Positions 35,443 through 45,263 are shown, counted from the stretch's first letter. The stretch: 64,000 nt of DNA from Micavibrio_C sp965231165 (GCA_965231165.1 OZ246421.1:1054001-1118000); one strand, 5' to 3'. Notes: generated from the sequence alone by a model not told the origin. Translations and numbers: made by a program.

Positions 35443-36567
35443 ATGAAAGCATTTGATGAATATATCGCCCGCTGGACTGACACCTACTTCAAACACACTA
35501 AAGAAGTGGTCAACCAGAATGGCGAGGTGATTGTCACTTACGCCGTGTTTATCCGCCGTCCGGTCGTCAGCGCGCCGCGCCTGATGATCGACTGGCTGGA
35601 ATCCGTCGCCAAAGAGCGCGGTTTTAAAATAGATATCGATCTTTGTTATGCCGAGGGCCGCTGGGTCGGCGCAGGTGAGCCGCTGCTGTATATAACCGGG
35701 CCAATGACGCAGCTTTGCGATCTTGAAACATTGTTCCTGCAAAAGCTCGGGCCTGCGTGCGTGGCGGCTTATAACGCGTTCACCATGTGCGTCACCCTGC
35801 CCGACGTGAAATTCATCGCGATGGATGCGCGTCATTGCGCCGGTACCGAAATGGCTGAGATGATGGCCTATGCCGCCAGTGTCGGCAGCGCACGCGCCAA
35901 ACGCAAATCCAATGCTGTCGGCTTTATCGGTAACGCCACCGACGCCACCGCGCATTATTTCGGTAATGATAAAGGCATGGGCACAATGCCGCATGCACTG
36001 ATCGGTTATGCCGGATCGACGCTCAAAGCCGCCCAGTTGTTCCACAAAACTCTGCCTGATGTGCCGATGACGGTGCTGGTTGATTATTTTGGCCGGGAAA
36101 TTTCAGACTCGCTGGAAGTCGCCGGATATTTCAAAGAACTGGCCGAGGCCGGAAAACTGACCGTGCGCATTGACACGCCCGGTGGCCGCTATGTCGAGGG
36201 ACTCGACCCGCAAACATCCTATGCCGTTCTGGAACGCCACGTACCCGATGCCGTGCGCGGTTATCGCAGTGAAACGGAATTGCGGCACCTGATCGGCACG
36301 GGCGTGTCCGCCGCCGCTATCTGGTATTTGAGAGAACAACTGGACAAAGCCGGATTTAATAAAGTTAAAATTACAGGCTCCTCCGGATTCAGCCCGGAAA
36401 AATGCCGTTTGATGGCGGATGCGCAAGCGCCACTGGATTTTGTTGGTACGGGATCCTATCTTCCTGATAAGTGGACAGAAACATACGCCACCGCCGATAT
36501 CGTGGAATATGACGGTGTTCCGCGCGTTAAACTGGGCCGCGAATTTTTGCTTCGTAAAAAGGCCTGA
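35443..36567 (+). CDS. pncB: Nicotinate phosphoribosyltransferase
   Basis: A 374-residue enzyme converting nicotinate and PRPP to nicotinate mononucleotide in NAD salvage. It shows MDARHCAGTEMAEMMAYAAS, IGNATDATAHYFG, MPHALIGYAGSTLKAAQLF, VRIDTPGGRYVEGLD and ITGSSGFSPEKC, which line the phosphoribosyl site. It is slightly shorter than many PncB proteins, as in alphaproteobacterial forms. Its stop overlaps the nadE start, so the two salvage and final-step enzymes are made together. Confidence 0.9.
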   Translation: MKAFDEYIARWTDTYFKHTKEVVNQNGEVIVTYAVFIRRPVVSAPRLMIDWLESVAKERGFKIDIDLCYAEGRWVGAGEPLLYITGPMTQLCDLETLFLQKLGPACVAAYNAFTMCVTLPDVKFIAMDARHCAGTEMAEMMAYAASVGSARAKRKSNAVGFIGNATDATAHYFGNDKGMGTMPHALIGYAGSTLKAAQLFHKTLPDVPMTVLVDYFGREISDSLEVAGYFKELAEAGKLTVRIDTPGGRYVEGLDPQTSYAVLERHVPDAVRGYRSETELRHLIGTGVSAAAIWYLREQLDKAGFNKVKITGSSGFSPEKCRLMADAQAPLDFVGTGSYLPDKWTETYATADIVEYDGVPRVKLGREFLLRKKA

Positions 36568-38234
36568 TGATGAGTTTAACTTCCCTTCATATCACGCTGG
36601 CACAGATCAATCCTATTGTCGGCAATATTGATTACAACCTGAACAAAATCAGGAAGATCCGTGATGAAGCGCCGGATGCGACGAGCCTTATTCTTTTCCC
36701 CGAACTCGCCATCTGCGGTTACCCACCTGAAGACCTGGTCTTAAAACCGTTTTTCCTTGACCGCATTCAGATCGCGGTTGAACAACTGGTCAAGGAAAGC
36801 GGCAGCAAGTACATCGCCCTGTCCTGCCCGTGGCGGCGGGACGGAAAGATTGTCAGCGCCCTGCACATTATCGGTGACGGCAAAACTATCGGTGTTATTT
36901 ACAAGCATGACCTGCCGAATTACGGCGTATTCGATGAACAACGCATATTTAAATCCGGACCACTGGCAACACCCGTCATGGTGCATGGCCACAAGCTGGG
37001 CTTTATCATCTGCGAAGATACATGGACGCCTGACGTCGCCGCGCATTTGAAAAAACACGGCGCTGAACTGCTGATCAGCATCAATGCCAGCCCCTATGAA
37101 ATCACCAAGCACGATCAGCGTCTAAAAACTGCCAAAGCGCGTGTCAAGGAAACAGGACTGCCCCTGATCTACGTCAATCAGTGTGGTGGACAGGATGAGA
37201 TCGTTTTTGACGGCGCGTCGTTCGTGCTGAATGAACGTGGCGATGCTATCCTGCAGGCGGAAGAGTTTGTCGAAGACATCCACCACACCATCTGGAGCCG
37301 CAGCAACACGCACTGGCTGTGCAGCACCGATAAAATCCATCCCCCGCACGAGAAAACCGAAGCCATCTATCAAGCCGTCACAATCGCACTGCGCGATTAT
37401 GTGACGAAAAATGGCTTTCCCGGCGTACTGATTGGCATGTCCGGCGGCGTGGATAGTGCCTTGTCAGCTTCCATCGCCGTCGATGCACTGGGCGCAGATA
37501 GTGTGCATGGCGTGATGATGCCCTCCGTCTATACATCGCGTGAAAGCCATAAAGACGCGGAAGAAACATGCCGTGCGCTCGGCATGCATTATGACGTGGT
37601 TTCCATTGCCGATCAGGTCAGCGCGTTCGAAAAAGAACTGAACCCGCATTTCACCGACGATACTCCCGATATCACGCACCAGAACCTGCAATCGCGCTGC
37701 CGCGGTGTTGTACTGATGGCGCTTTCAAATGCTTCGGGCAAGATGGTGCTTTCGACAGGGAATAAATCGGAAGTCGCTGTTGGCTATGCGACGCTTTATG
37801 GCGATATGTGCGGCGGCTATAACGTGCTCAAAGATATTTACAAGACGCAAGTCTATGAACTCTGCAACTGGCGCAACGAACACAAGCCCGATCACGGCCT
37901 GGGGCCGCACGGGCAGGTCATCCCTGAGAATGTGCTGACGAAGGCACCGACCGCCGAACTGAAACCCGGCCAGAAAGATCAAGACACCCTGCCCCCCTAT
38001 GATGTTCTGGACAGCATCCTTGAAGGACTGATCGAGCATGACTGGGACATCAAAACCATCGCCAAGCATGGCGGGCATGATCCGGCGCTGATCCAGCGGG
38101 TCTGGCGTATGCTGGATGTCGCCGAATATAAACGCCGCCAAGCCGCCCCCGGCCCCAAAATCACCAGCCGTTCGTTTGGCCGGGAACGCCGTTACCCGAT
38201 CACCAACCATTTTTCCCGTATTCTGAAGGGCTAA
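36567..38234 (+). CDS. nadE: Glutamine-dependent NAD+ synthetase
   Basis: A 555-residue two-domain enzyme. The N-terminal nitrilase-type glutaminase has FPELAICGYPPEDL (catalytic Glu), a KHDLPNYGVFDEQR segment (catalytic Lys) and FIICEDTW (catalytic Cys). The C-terminal synthetase has the PP-loop GMSGGVDSALS and STGNKSEVAVGYATLYGDMCGG. It amidates nicotinate adenine dinucleotide to NAD+. It starts within the pncB stop; ATG at 36567 or 36570 are both possible. Confidence 0.97.
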   Translation: MMSLTSLHITLAQINPIVGNIDYNLNKIRKIRDEAPDATSLILFPELAICGYPPEDLVLKPFFLDRIQIAVEQLVKESGSKYIALSCPWRRDGKIVSALHIIGDGKTIGVIYKHDLPNYGVFDEQRIFKSGPLATPVMVHGHKLGFIICEDTWTPDVAAHLKKHGAELLISINASPYEITKHDQRLKTAKARVKETGLPLIYVNQCGGQDEIVFDGASFVLNERGDAILQAEEFVEDIHHTIWSRSNTHWLCSTDKIHPPHEKTEAIYQAVTIALRDYVTKNGFPGVLIGMSGGVDSALSASIAVDALGADSVHGVMMPSVYTSRESHKDAEETCRALGMHYDVVSIADQVSAFEKELNPHFTDDTPDITHQNLQSRCRGVVLMALSNASGKMVLSTGNKSEVAVGYATLYGDMCGGYNVLKDIYKTQVYELCNWRNEHKPDHGLGPHGQVIPENVLTKAPTAELKPGQKDQDTLPPYDVLDSILEGLIEHDWDIKTIAKHGGHDPALIQRVWRMLDVAEYKRRQAAPGPKITSRSFGRERRYPITNHFSRILKG

Positions 38235-38295
38235 AAAGGCTGGCAAGTCCCGGAAATTCCTGTTAAATATGGCAAACTAACAAGGAATTATCAGC

Positions 38296-39633
38296 ATGTC
38301 TGTTCGCGTTCGCTTTGCCCCGTCCCCCACTGGCTATATCCATGCCGGTAACGTCCGTGCCGCCATCGTCACGTGGCTGTTCGCCCGTAAGGAAGGAGGT
38401 CATTTCCTGCTGCGTATCGATGATACCGATCTAGAGCGCAGCAAGGACATCTATGAGCAGGATATCGAAGCCGGGATGACATGGCTGGGCCTGACCTGGG
38501 ACGAAAAGGCCCGTCAGCGCGACCGCAACGACCGCTATGCGGCAATGATCCAGAAACTCAAAAATGATGGCCGCCTGTATCCGTGCTGGGAGACACAGGA
38601 AGAACTGGCGTTGAAACGCAAGACGCTGCTTTCACGCGGCCTGCCCCCGATTTACGACCGCAGCGCGCTGAAACTGACCGAAGAACAGAAAGCAGCGTTC
38701 AGCCACGCGCCGCACTGGCGTTTCAAAATGGAGGCCGAACCGATTGAATGGGACGATCTGGTACGCGGCCCGGTGAAATTCGACGGCGCGCTGATTTCCG
38801 ATCCGGTGCTGATCCGCGAGGATGGCAGCCCGCTTTACCATCTGTGCTCGGTGATCGACGATATCGATTATAAAATCACGCATATCGTGCGCGGCGAAGA
38901 CCATGTGTCCAACACCGCCATGCATGTGCAGATGTTTAAAGCCATGGGCGCAGGGTTACCTGAATTTGCGCACCTGCCGATGATTTCTGATTCCGAAGGC
39001 GGCAAGCTCTCCAAGCGCCTTGGCAGTTTAAGCGTCAAAGACCTGCGCGAGAACGAAGGCGTGGAGCCGATGGCGATTGTCAGCCTGATGGCGCGTCTGG
39101 GCAGCTCTGACCCGATCGAACCGTTCAGCAATATGCAAGACTTGATCAACAGCTTCGATATTTCAAAATTCTCGAAAGGCGCACCAAAATTCGATATGGA
39201 AGAATTGCTGCGCCTGAATGCGAAGATCATTCACGAAGCCAGCCATGCCGATGTGAAACCGCGTTTGGCCGCTATGGGCCTTGCCGATCTGGATGAAAAT
39301 TTCTGGCTGGCCGTGCGCCCGAACCTGAGCAAACTCGGCGACATCAAGGACTGGTGGATCGTGGCGAACGGCCCGGTTGAACCGATCATCGACGATGCCG
39401 ATTTCATCAAGCAGGCCGCAAGCCTGATGCCGCCCGCCCCATGGAACAGCGATACGTGGAAACTCTGGACGGAAGCCGTCAAGGGTGCCACAGGGCGCAA
39501 AGGCAAGGAACTGTTCATGCCATTGCGCAAGGCGCTGACAGGTATGGAACACGGACCAGAACTGGCCGTGCTGCTGCCGCTGATCGGCCCGGAAAAGGCG
39601 CTAAATCGTCTTGAGAAGAAAGCCGCCGCTTAA
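38296..39633 (+). CDS. gltX: Glutamyl-tRNA synthetase
   Basis: A 445-residue class I synthetase with the HIGH-type motif FAPSPTGYIHAGNVRAA (residues 7-23), a KLSKR loop (about 235-239, for KMSKS) and the family's RIDDTDLERSKD segment. Many alphaproteobacteria carry two gltX genes with different tRNA preferences. This one could be the second copy, charging tRNA-Glu and/or tRNA-Gln; the window cannot tell which. It precedes a tRNA methyltransferase gene by 20 bases. Confidence 0.95.
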   Translation: MSVRVRFAPSPTGYIHAGNVRAAIVTWLFARKEGGHFLLRIDDTDLERSKDIYEQDIEAGMTWLGLTWDEKARQRDRNDRYAAMIQKLKNDGRLYPCWETQEELALKRKTLLSRGLPPIYDRSALKLTEEQKAAFSHAPHWRFKMEAEPIEWDDLVRGPVKFDGALISDPVLIREDGSPLYHLCSVIDDIDYKITHIVRGEDHVSNTAMHVQMFKAMGAGLPEFAHLPMISDSEGGKLSKRLGSLSVKDLRENEGVEPMAIVSLMARLGSSDPIEPFSNMQDLINSFDISKFSKGAPKFDMEELLRLNAKIIHEASHADVKPRLAAMGLADLDENFWLAVRPNLSKLGDIKDWWIVANGPVEPIIDDADFIKQAASLMPPAPWNSDTWKLWTEAVKGATGRKGKELFMPLRKALTGMEHGPELAVLLPLIGPEKALNRLEKKAAA

Positions 39634-39653
39634 GGCTGCCAAGGTTGAGCTCT

Positions 39654-40418
39654 ATGACCGGTACAGACAAATCCATCCCGCTGGCCACCCCGCCCGGCCC
39701 TGTCGTCATCCTGATCGACCCGCAGATGGGTGAGAATATCGGGGCTGCGGCCCGTGCCATGCTGAATTGCGGCGTGACAGAGCTGCGCCTTGTGAATCCG
39801 CGCGATGGCTGGCCGAACGAGCGCGCCATTTCGATGTCATCCGGGGCGCTCGACCGCATGCCGCCTGTGCACGTGTTCAACAACACCGCCGAGGCGATTA
39901 ACGATCTGCACTATGTTTACGCCACCACCGCCCGTCCCCGCGACATGGTGAAAGATGTTTTCACACCGCGCAGCGCCGCCGACGATATGCGTGTGCGCCA
40001 TGATCGCGGCGAGCGTGTCGGCCTGCTTTACGGTGCCGAGCGCATGGGGCTGGTGAATGAAGATGTCGCGCTCGCGAGCGCGGTTATCACCATTCCGCTC
40101 AATCCCGGCTTTTCGTCGCTCAATCTCGGGCAGGCCGTTTTGCTGACCTGTTATGAATGGATGATGACGGGTGACGCCACGCCAGGGCGGCAACTGGTGA
40201 TCGGTGACACGCCGCCTGCCACGCAAGGCGATATGGATGCGCTGTATCAAAGGCTGGAAACGGAACTGGAAGAGCGCCGCTTCTTCCGTGCCGCGGAGAT
40301 GAAACCCACCGTCGTGCGCAATCTGCGGGCGATGCTGGTGCGGGCGCAGATGACGCAGCAGGAGGTCAACACCTTCCACGGGATTATCAGCGCCTTGATC
40401 GGGAAGAAAATCACATAA
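39654..40418 (+). CDS. trmJ: TrmJ-like tRNA/rRNA 2'-O-methyltransferase (SPOUT)
   Basis: A 254-residue SPOUT methyltransferase. The N-terminal motif is VILIDPQMGENIGAAARAMLNCG, and the SAM-binding knot comprises GLLYGAERMGL, ITIPLNPGFSSLNLGQAVLL. The C-terminal helical extension is like that of TrmJ (2'-O-methylation at position 32 of tRNA). AAGG lies 9 bases before the ATG at 39654, which settles the start over a TTG at 39645. Confidence 0.88.
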   Translation: MTGTDKSIPLATPPGPVVILIDPQMGENIGAAARAMLNCGVTELRLVNPRDGWPNERAISMSSGALDRMPPVHVFNNTAEAINDLHYVYATTARPRDMVKDVFTPRSAADDMRVRHDRGERVGLLYGAERMGLVNEDVALASAVITIPLNPGFSSLNLGQAVLLTCYEWMMTGDATPGRQLVIGDTPPATQGDMDALYQRLETELEERRFFRAAEMKPTVVRNLRAMLVRAQMTQQEVNTFHGIISALIGKKIT

Positions 40419-40420
40419 AT

Positions 40421-40449
40421 AAAAAGGCCGCGAATTTCGCGGCCTTTTT
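40421..40449. terminator. Bidirectional terminator between trmJ and rpsD
   Basis: A long A...T flanked stem (GGCCGCGAA/TTCGCGGCC) with AAAAA before and TTTTT after, so it works in both directions. It sits between the trmJ stop at 40418 and the rpsD stop at 40470. Confidence 0.93.
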
Positions 40450-40469
40450 CGTATTTCGTCCCGTAACAA

Positions 40470-41090
40470 TTAACGGGAGTAGAATTCGATAACCAGGTGC
40501 GGTTGCATTTGTGATGCGTACGGCACGTCTTCCAGTTTCGGTGTGCGCAGGAAGGTTGCCTTCATGGCTTTCTCATCCAGTTGGATGTATTCCGGCACTT
40601 CGCGTTCTTGCGATTGGATCGAACCAATGATGAAACCCAGTTGTTTGGATTTCTCACGGATTTCGATGACGTCGCCCTCTTTCACGAGGTAAGACGCAAT
40701 GTTCACGCGTTTGCCGTTTACGTTGACGTGACCATGGTTCACCAGCTGACGGGCAGAGAAAACGGTGATCGCGAGTTTCGAACGGTAGCAGACAGCATCC
40801 AGACGGCGCTCAAGCAGGCCGATCAGGTTCTGGCCGTTATCGCCACGCAGGCGGATCGCTTCTGCGTAGTATTTACGGAATTGTTTTTCACCGATGTTGC
40901 CGTAGTAACCTTTGATCTTCTGCTTGGCAGAAAGTTGCAGACCATAGTTTGACTGCTTGCCGCGCGCGGCGCCATGCTGGCCGGGTTTTGTCTGACGGGT
41001 GTTGTACGGGGACTTCGGACGGCCCCAGAGGTTACAGTTCAGGCGGCGGTCAATTTTGTACTTCGCCACCGGGCGTTTTTTCTCACTCAT
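40470..41090 (-). CDS. rpsD: 30S ribosomal protein S4
   Basis: A 206-residue primary 16S rRNA-binding protein. It has the N-terminal MSEKKRPVAKYKIDRRLNCN (one Cys, so a zinc-free form), the RLRGDNGQNLIGLLERRLD core and an S4 RNA-binding domain (LAITVFSARQLVNHGHVNVN). It stands alone with its own terminator, the usual setting in alphaproteobacteria, rather than in the alpha operon. Confidence 0.98.
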   Translation of the reverse strand: MSEKKRPVAKYKIDRRLNCNLWGRPKSPYNTRQTKPGQHGAARGKQSNYGLQLSAKQKIKGYYGNIGEKQFRKYYAEAIRLRGDNGQNLIGLLERRLDAVCYRSKLAITVFSARQLVNHGHVNVNGKRVNIASYLVKEGDVIEIREKSKQLGFIIGSIQSQEREVPEYIQLDEKAMKATFLRTPKLEDVPYASQMQPHLVIEFYSR

Positions 41091-41212
41091 TTTTCTTCCT
41101 TTTCAACAAATTGTCCCGATATTCTGATGTATTGGCGTAACAAAAGTAAGTTCACGTCAACGGAAGCCTCTCATGGCTTCTCTTTTCGGGAATGGCCGGA
41201 ATATAAGGGTTT

Positions 41213-41983
41213 TCAGGGATTTGTCAAATAAATCATCGAGATACCGCGCCCCAGACAGTAAAAACTGATCAGAATAATCAGGATACGGCTTAACTCTTTG
41301 AAATGTTTATCATTTATCCGGTGCAGGATCGGGGCGGCGGCGGTCGTCCCGGCGATGGCGGCGGCCATAAAGACCAGCATAAAAACGGGCGGCAGCCCCT
41401 CTGGCCAGCCTTCCCTGCCCGTCAGCAACGGAATCAGACTGCCGAAATAGAGCAGCCGGACAGTGTGCATGGCGGTCTGGGTCATGGCCTTGGTCGCGAC
41501 GATCTGGTGCCGGGTCAGCGGCGCGTTGTTGTAAAGCAGGTCGAGCAGCGGCCCCACCACCCCGCCCGTCATCTGGATAAAGGTCAGCGCCATCGCGGTA
41601 ACGAAAGTCTGGCCCCGGTGCATGATGCTCAATTTTACAAAACGCTGCGCCGCCACGGCCAGCAACGGCACCGAGCCGACGACGATCAGCGCGATGGCCT
41701 TGTCCGGCACGTATTTGACGAAACTGATGAGAACTATCCCGGCGACCATCCCCAATCCGTAAAAGGGCGTCACATGCCAGACGACGTGATTGCGCCACAG
41801 GAAAAAGCGCCAGCCGTTCGATACCAGTTGGATCGCCGCATGCAGCACCATGGCGGAGGCCACCGGTAACAGACTTAAGAGCAACGCCATCATGATGATG
41901 CCGCCCGCCATGCCGAACACGCCCGACAGAATGGCCGTCAGGAAGGTGGCGACGGTGATAAGGGCGAGCAGGGCATAAGACAT
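41213..41983 (-). CDS. TauE/SafE-family anion exporter
   Basis: A 256-residue membrane protein with about eight hydrophobic segments in two repeats. The first repeat carries the glycine-rich SGVFGMAGGIIMMALLL, typical of the TauE/SafE/TSUP family (sulfite, organosulfonate or other anion export). It overlaps the AI-2E family gene by one base (TAATG), so the two membrane proteins are co-translated. The substrate is not known. Confidence 0.88.
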   Translation of the reverse strand: MSYALLALITVATFLTAILSGVFGMAGGIIMMALLLSLLPVASAMVLHAAIQLVSNGWRFFLWRNHVVWHVTPFYGLGMVAGIVLISFVKYVPDKAIALIVVGSVPLLAVAAQRFVKLSIMHRGQTFVTAMALTFIQMTGGVVGPLLDLLYNNAPLTRHQIVATKAMTQTAMHTVRLLYFGSLIPLLTGREGWPEGLPPVFMLVFMAAAIAGTTAAAPILHRINDKHFKELSRILIILISFYCLGRGISMIYLTNP

Positions 41984-42984
41984 TAAATCAGCTTACGTGC
42001 CGTCAATTCATCCTTGAGGTAGGCGTAATAAATCGGCGCGGCGACGATACCGGCGATGCCGAACGCAGCCTCCATCACGATCATCGCGATCAGGATTTCC
42101 CACGCCTTGGCGTGGATCTGGCCGCCGATAATGCGGGCGTTGAAGAAATATTCAAGCTTGTGAATAATTATCAGGTAACCCAGCGACACCACCGCCGCGA
42201 AGGGCGACACGCTGAGACCGATCAGGAAAATCACCGTATTCGAAATCAGGTTGCCGATAATCGGCAGCAGCCCCACAGCAAACGTGACAATCACCATTGT
42301 TTTGGTGAACGGCAGCGGATGCCCCAGCGCGGGCAGAACGGCCACCAAAAAAATGCCCGTCAGCAGCGTATTCAGCGCAGAAATACGTACCTGAGAAAAC
42401 ACAATGCGTTTGAAGGCGCTGCCCACAAACACAACGCGCTCACGCATGGCGGCGGCCAGCGGGCGACGATTTTCCTGCAAACCGGGATTAAGCGCGACCA
42501 TACCGCCGATCACCATGCCGATCAGCACATGGACAAGGAAATAGCCGACATCCTTACCGACGACGCTAATCCCCCTCGCATTCGTGAGCAGCCAGTCAGC
42601 GCTGGCCTTCTGCCATTCCTCCATATTCGCGGGCAACATTGCCTGCATCGAGGGCGGCATGTAAGTGCGCGCGGCGCCCACAACGTCAGCCATTTTTTGC
42701 AACAGCGCGGCGATGCCCTCCGGCCCCGCCGTCAGCGAGGCCGAAAACTTTAATATCCCAAGGGTAAACGCCGAAATAACGATCGCCGCCACCACCGCCA
42801 GCAGAATAATGCGCCCGAGCGCGGGCAACACGCCATGACGCTCCAACCGCAACGCGCCGTAATGAACCAGCTGATAAACCAGCAACCCCGCGAGCAACGC
42901 CGGAAGCAACCCCAGTTGCAACGCCAGCAGCAGGGCGACCACCGCCGAAACTTGAGTCCAGAAATATATGCGTGATGCGTCCAT
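41983..42984 (-). CDS. AI-2E family transporter (PerM/YdiK-like)
   Basis: A 333-residue polytopic protein with seven to eight hydrophobic segments, a large soluble loop (about 85-150) and the family's C-terminal pattern (VGLLPIIGNLISNTVIFLIG, GYLIIIHKLEYFFNARIIGG). The GGQIHAKAW segment is well conserved in this family. Some members export autoinducer-2, others act as Na+/H+ antiporters; nothing here distinguishes these. Confidence 0.88.
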   Translation of the reverse strand: MDASRIYFWTQVSAVVALLLALQLGLLPALLAGLLVYQLVHYGALRLERHGVLPALGRIILLAVVAAIVISAFTLGILKFSASLTAGPEGIAALLQKMADVVGAARTYMPPSMQAMLPANMEEWQKASADWLLTNARGISVVGKDVGYFLVHVLIGMVIGGMVALNPGLQENRRPLAAAMRERVVFVGSAFKRIVFSQVRISALNTLLTGIFLVAVLPALGHPLPFTKTMVIVTFAVGLLPIIGNLISNTVIFLIGLSVSPFAAVVSLGYLIIIHKLEYFFNARIIGGQIHAKAWEILIAMIVMEAAFGIAGIVAAPIYYAYLKDELTARKLI

Positions 42985-43019
42985 GCTCGTGCCTGCTTCC
43001 GGTTGGCGGCGGTGAGGGT

Positions 43020-43096
43020 TGGTGGGCCCGGAGGGACTTGAACCCCCGACCTAGGCGTTATGAGCACCCAGCTCTAACCAACTGAGCTACAGGCCC
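43020..43096 (-). tRNA. tRNA with CAT anticodon, probably tRNA-Ile2 (lysidine type)
   Basis: A 77-base cloverleaf with acceptor GGGCCTG/CGGGCCC (one G-T pair), anticodon stem GGGTG/CGCCT with loop CTCATAA (CAT), T-loop GTTCAAG, discriminator A and encoded CCA. The GGGCCTGTAGCTCAG start and discriminator A resemble the isoleucine GAT isoacceptor rather than initiator or elongator Met, so I favour the isoleucine tRNA whose C34 is changed to lysidine. Elongator Met remains possible. Confidence 0.9.
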
Positions 43097-43160
43097 GACC
43101 GTCCTATGGATTAGCAGCTTTTAAGGGGGGTTTCCAGTTGAAATCCGTGGTGAACGGCAC

Positions 43161-43187
43161 TGGATCCCGGCTTTCGCCGGGATGACA
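43161..43187. repeat. Palindromic intergenic repeat (GGGATGAC family)
   Basis: TGGATCCCGG-CTTTCG-CCGGGATGACA lies between the CAT tRNA gene and the rpoD stop. It is the same family as copies at 32629, 49284, 51731 and 59158. Confidence 0.75.
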
Positions 43188-43206
43188 GCAGAGAAGCGCT
43201 ATAAGT

Positions 43207-45180
43207 TTAAGTATCGAGGAAGCTTCTCAATTTGCGGCTGCGGCTTGGGTGTTTCAGTTTACGCAGGGCTTTGGCTTCGATCTGGCGGATACGTTCGCGG
43301 GTGACGTTGAACTGCTGGCCGACCTCTTCCAGGGTGTGGTCGGTGTTCATGCCAATACCGAAACGCATGCGCAGGACGCGTTCTTCGCGCGGGGTCAGTG
43401 TCGCCAGAACGCGGGTGGTGGTTTCACGCAGGTTCGAGTGAATGGCGGAATCCACGGGCAGCAGCGCGTTTTTGTCCTCGATGAAATCGCCCAGTGTCGA
43501 GTCTTCTTCGTCACCGATCGGGGTTTCGAGGGAAACAGGTTCCTTGGCGATCTTGAGCACCTTGCGCACTTTATCGAGCGGCATGTGCAGGCGTTCGGCC
43601 AGTTCTTCGGGTGTCGGTTCGCGACCGATCTCGTGCATCATCTGGCGGCTGGTGCGCACCAGCTTGTTGATCGTTTCGATCATGTGCACAGGGATACGGA
43701 TCGTGCGCGCCTGGTCGGCGATGGAACGGGTGATCGCCTGCCTGATCCACCATGTCGCATAGGTGGAGAATTTATAGCCGCGGCGATATTCGAATTTATC
43801 GACGGCCTTCATCAGGCCGATATTGCCCTCTTGAATCAAATCGAGGAATTGCAGGCCACGGTTGGTGTATTTCTTGGCGATGGATATCACGAGACGCAGG
43901 TTGGCCTCGACCATTTCCTTTTTCGCGCGCGAGGCTTCGCGTTCGCCCTTTTGCACTGTGGAGACGATGCGGCGGAATTCAGCGATGGGGAGCTGCGCCT
44001 CTTCGGACAAGGCCGTCACGCGTTCGCGCACGTTCTTGATATCGTCTTTGTGCTTGTCGGAAAACTTGACCCAGCCCTTGCCCTTGAGCTTGGAAATGGT
44101 GGTCGTCCAGCGCGGGTTTTGTTCGTTGCCGAAATATTGCTGGATGAATTCTTCGCGCTTCACGCCGCAATCGGCAGCCAGACGCATCAGGCCGCCTTCA
44201 AGGCTGACCAGTTCGCGGTTGGCCTTGTACAGGCGCTGGATCAACTGATCGATACGTGCGTTGTTCAGGCGCACCTCGTTCATCAACTCGACCATTTCCT
44301 GTTTCACGCCGTCATATTTTTTATTGAGCGCCGGAGGCGGCTCTTTGCTGGTCGAGGTGAACTCCATGCGCTCGGTCTGCACCTTGCGCAGCTTTTTGTA
44401 AGTCTTTTGAATCTTGCCGAAAATCTCGGTGACCTGCGGCAGCAATTCAATTTCCATGGCGGACAAAGAGATACCGCCTTCTTCTTCGGTAGCGCCCTCG
44501 CCGCCTTCTGCGCCTTCAACGACTTCCGGCTCTTCGCGTTCTTCCGGCGGAATAGCTGGCATGGCGGTGGCGTCAGGCTGATCGCCGCCATAGGTCGCAT
44601 CAAGGTCGATGACCTCGCGCAGCATGATCTCGCCCTTCAACAGGGCATCGTTCCACGCAATGATGGATTCAATCGCGAGCGGGCTTTCGCAGATGCCGCC
44701 GATCATCATTTCACGGCCAGCCTCGATGCGCTTGGCAATCGCGATCTCGCCTTCGCGGGAGAGCAGTTCAACGGAACCCATCTCGCGCAGATACATGCGT
44801 ACAGGATCATCAGTGCGGCCTGTGTCGTCGTCGGCGATGTTACCACCGGATTCGTAATCGCTTTCTTTGGCGTCGTCGGCTTCCTTCTCGGCGTCAGCCT
44901 CGACATCGTCTTCGCTATCGACTAACTGCACACCGGAGTCGGTGATGGCCGCCATCGAGTCTTCGATCTGGTCAGATGAAAATTCCTGCGCGGGCAATGC
45001 CTTGTTGATCTCGTCATAGGTGAGGAAGCCTTGCTCCTTGCCCTTCACAACGAGTTTCTTGACGATGGACTCAAGAGAACCCTTTACCGCTGTGGACTCG
45101 CGGCTGTCCTCTTGCGGCTGCTCTTTTTTCTTAGCAGCTGCTTTGCCCGTTGTTTTTGTTGCCATTGGTTTGCGACTCAT
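43207..45180 (-). CDS. rpoD: RNA polymerase primary sigma factor (sigma70)
   Basis: A 657-residue housekeeping sigma factor with region 1.1 (about 33-90), 1.2 (DDPVRMYLREMGSVELLSRE), a large acidic non-conserved insert (about 185-265), region 2 (LRLVISIAKKYTNRGLQFLD and YKFSTYATWWIRQAITRSI), region 3 and region 4 with the helix-turn-helix (TLEEVGQQFNVTRERIRQIE). It is downstream of dnaG, as in the conserved dnaG-rpoD unit. Start at ATG 45180; a second ATG at 45165 has no better ribosome site. Confidence 0.98.
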   Translation of the reverse strand: MSRKPMATKTTGKAAAKKKEQPQEDSRESTAVKGSLESIVKKLVVKGKEQGFLTYDEINKALPAQEFSSDQIEDSMAAITDSGVQLVDSEDDVEADAEKEADDAKESDYESGGNIADDDTGRTDDPVRMYLREMGSVELLSREGEIAIAKRIEAGREMMIGGICESPLAIESIIAWNDALLKGEIMLREVIDLDATYGGDQPDATAMPAIPPEEREEPEVVEGAEGGEGATEEEGGISLSAMEIELLPQVTEIFGKIQKTYKKLRKVQTERMEFTSTSKEPPPALNKKYDGVKQEMVELMNEVRLNNARIDQLIQRLYKANRELVSLEGGLMRLAADCGVKREEFIQQYFGNEQNPRWTTTISKLKGKGWVKFSDKHKDDIKNVRERVTALSEEAQLPIAEFRRIVSTVQKGEREASRAKKEMVEANLRLVISIAKKYTNRGLQFLDLIQEGNIGLMKAVDKFEYRRGYKFSTYATWWIRQAITRSIADQARTIRIPVHMIETINKLVRTSRQMMHEIGREPTPEELAERLHMPLDKVRKVLKIAKEPVSLETPIGDEEDSTLGDFIEDKNALLPVDSAIHSNLRETTTRVLATLTPREERVLRMRFGIGMNTDHTLEEVGQQFNVTRERIRQIEAKALRKLKHPSRSRKLRSFLDT

Positions 45181-45263
45181 CTGTACCCGACTCGGTGAAT
45201 TAGACCGTATTTTTTAGAAATATCAAAGGCCTATTGCAAGAAGTATTTGGTAATTAGGGGAAT

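Noticed and set aside
43020..43096. Calling the CAT tRNA an initiator or elongator tRNA-Met
   Set aside because: It lacks the initiator's unpaired 5' base and its acceptor stem and discriminator are isoleucine-like. Met is kept only as a less likely alternative.
43249..44925. A 558-codon open frame on the plus strand across rpoD
   Set aside because: It is fully antisense to a clear sigma70 gene, and its Phe/Gln/His-rich product has no domain. It is the mirror of rpoD codon bias.
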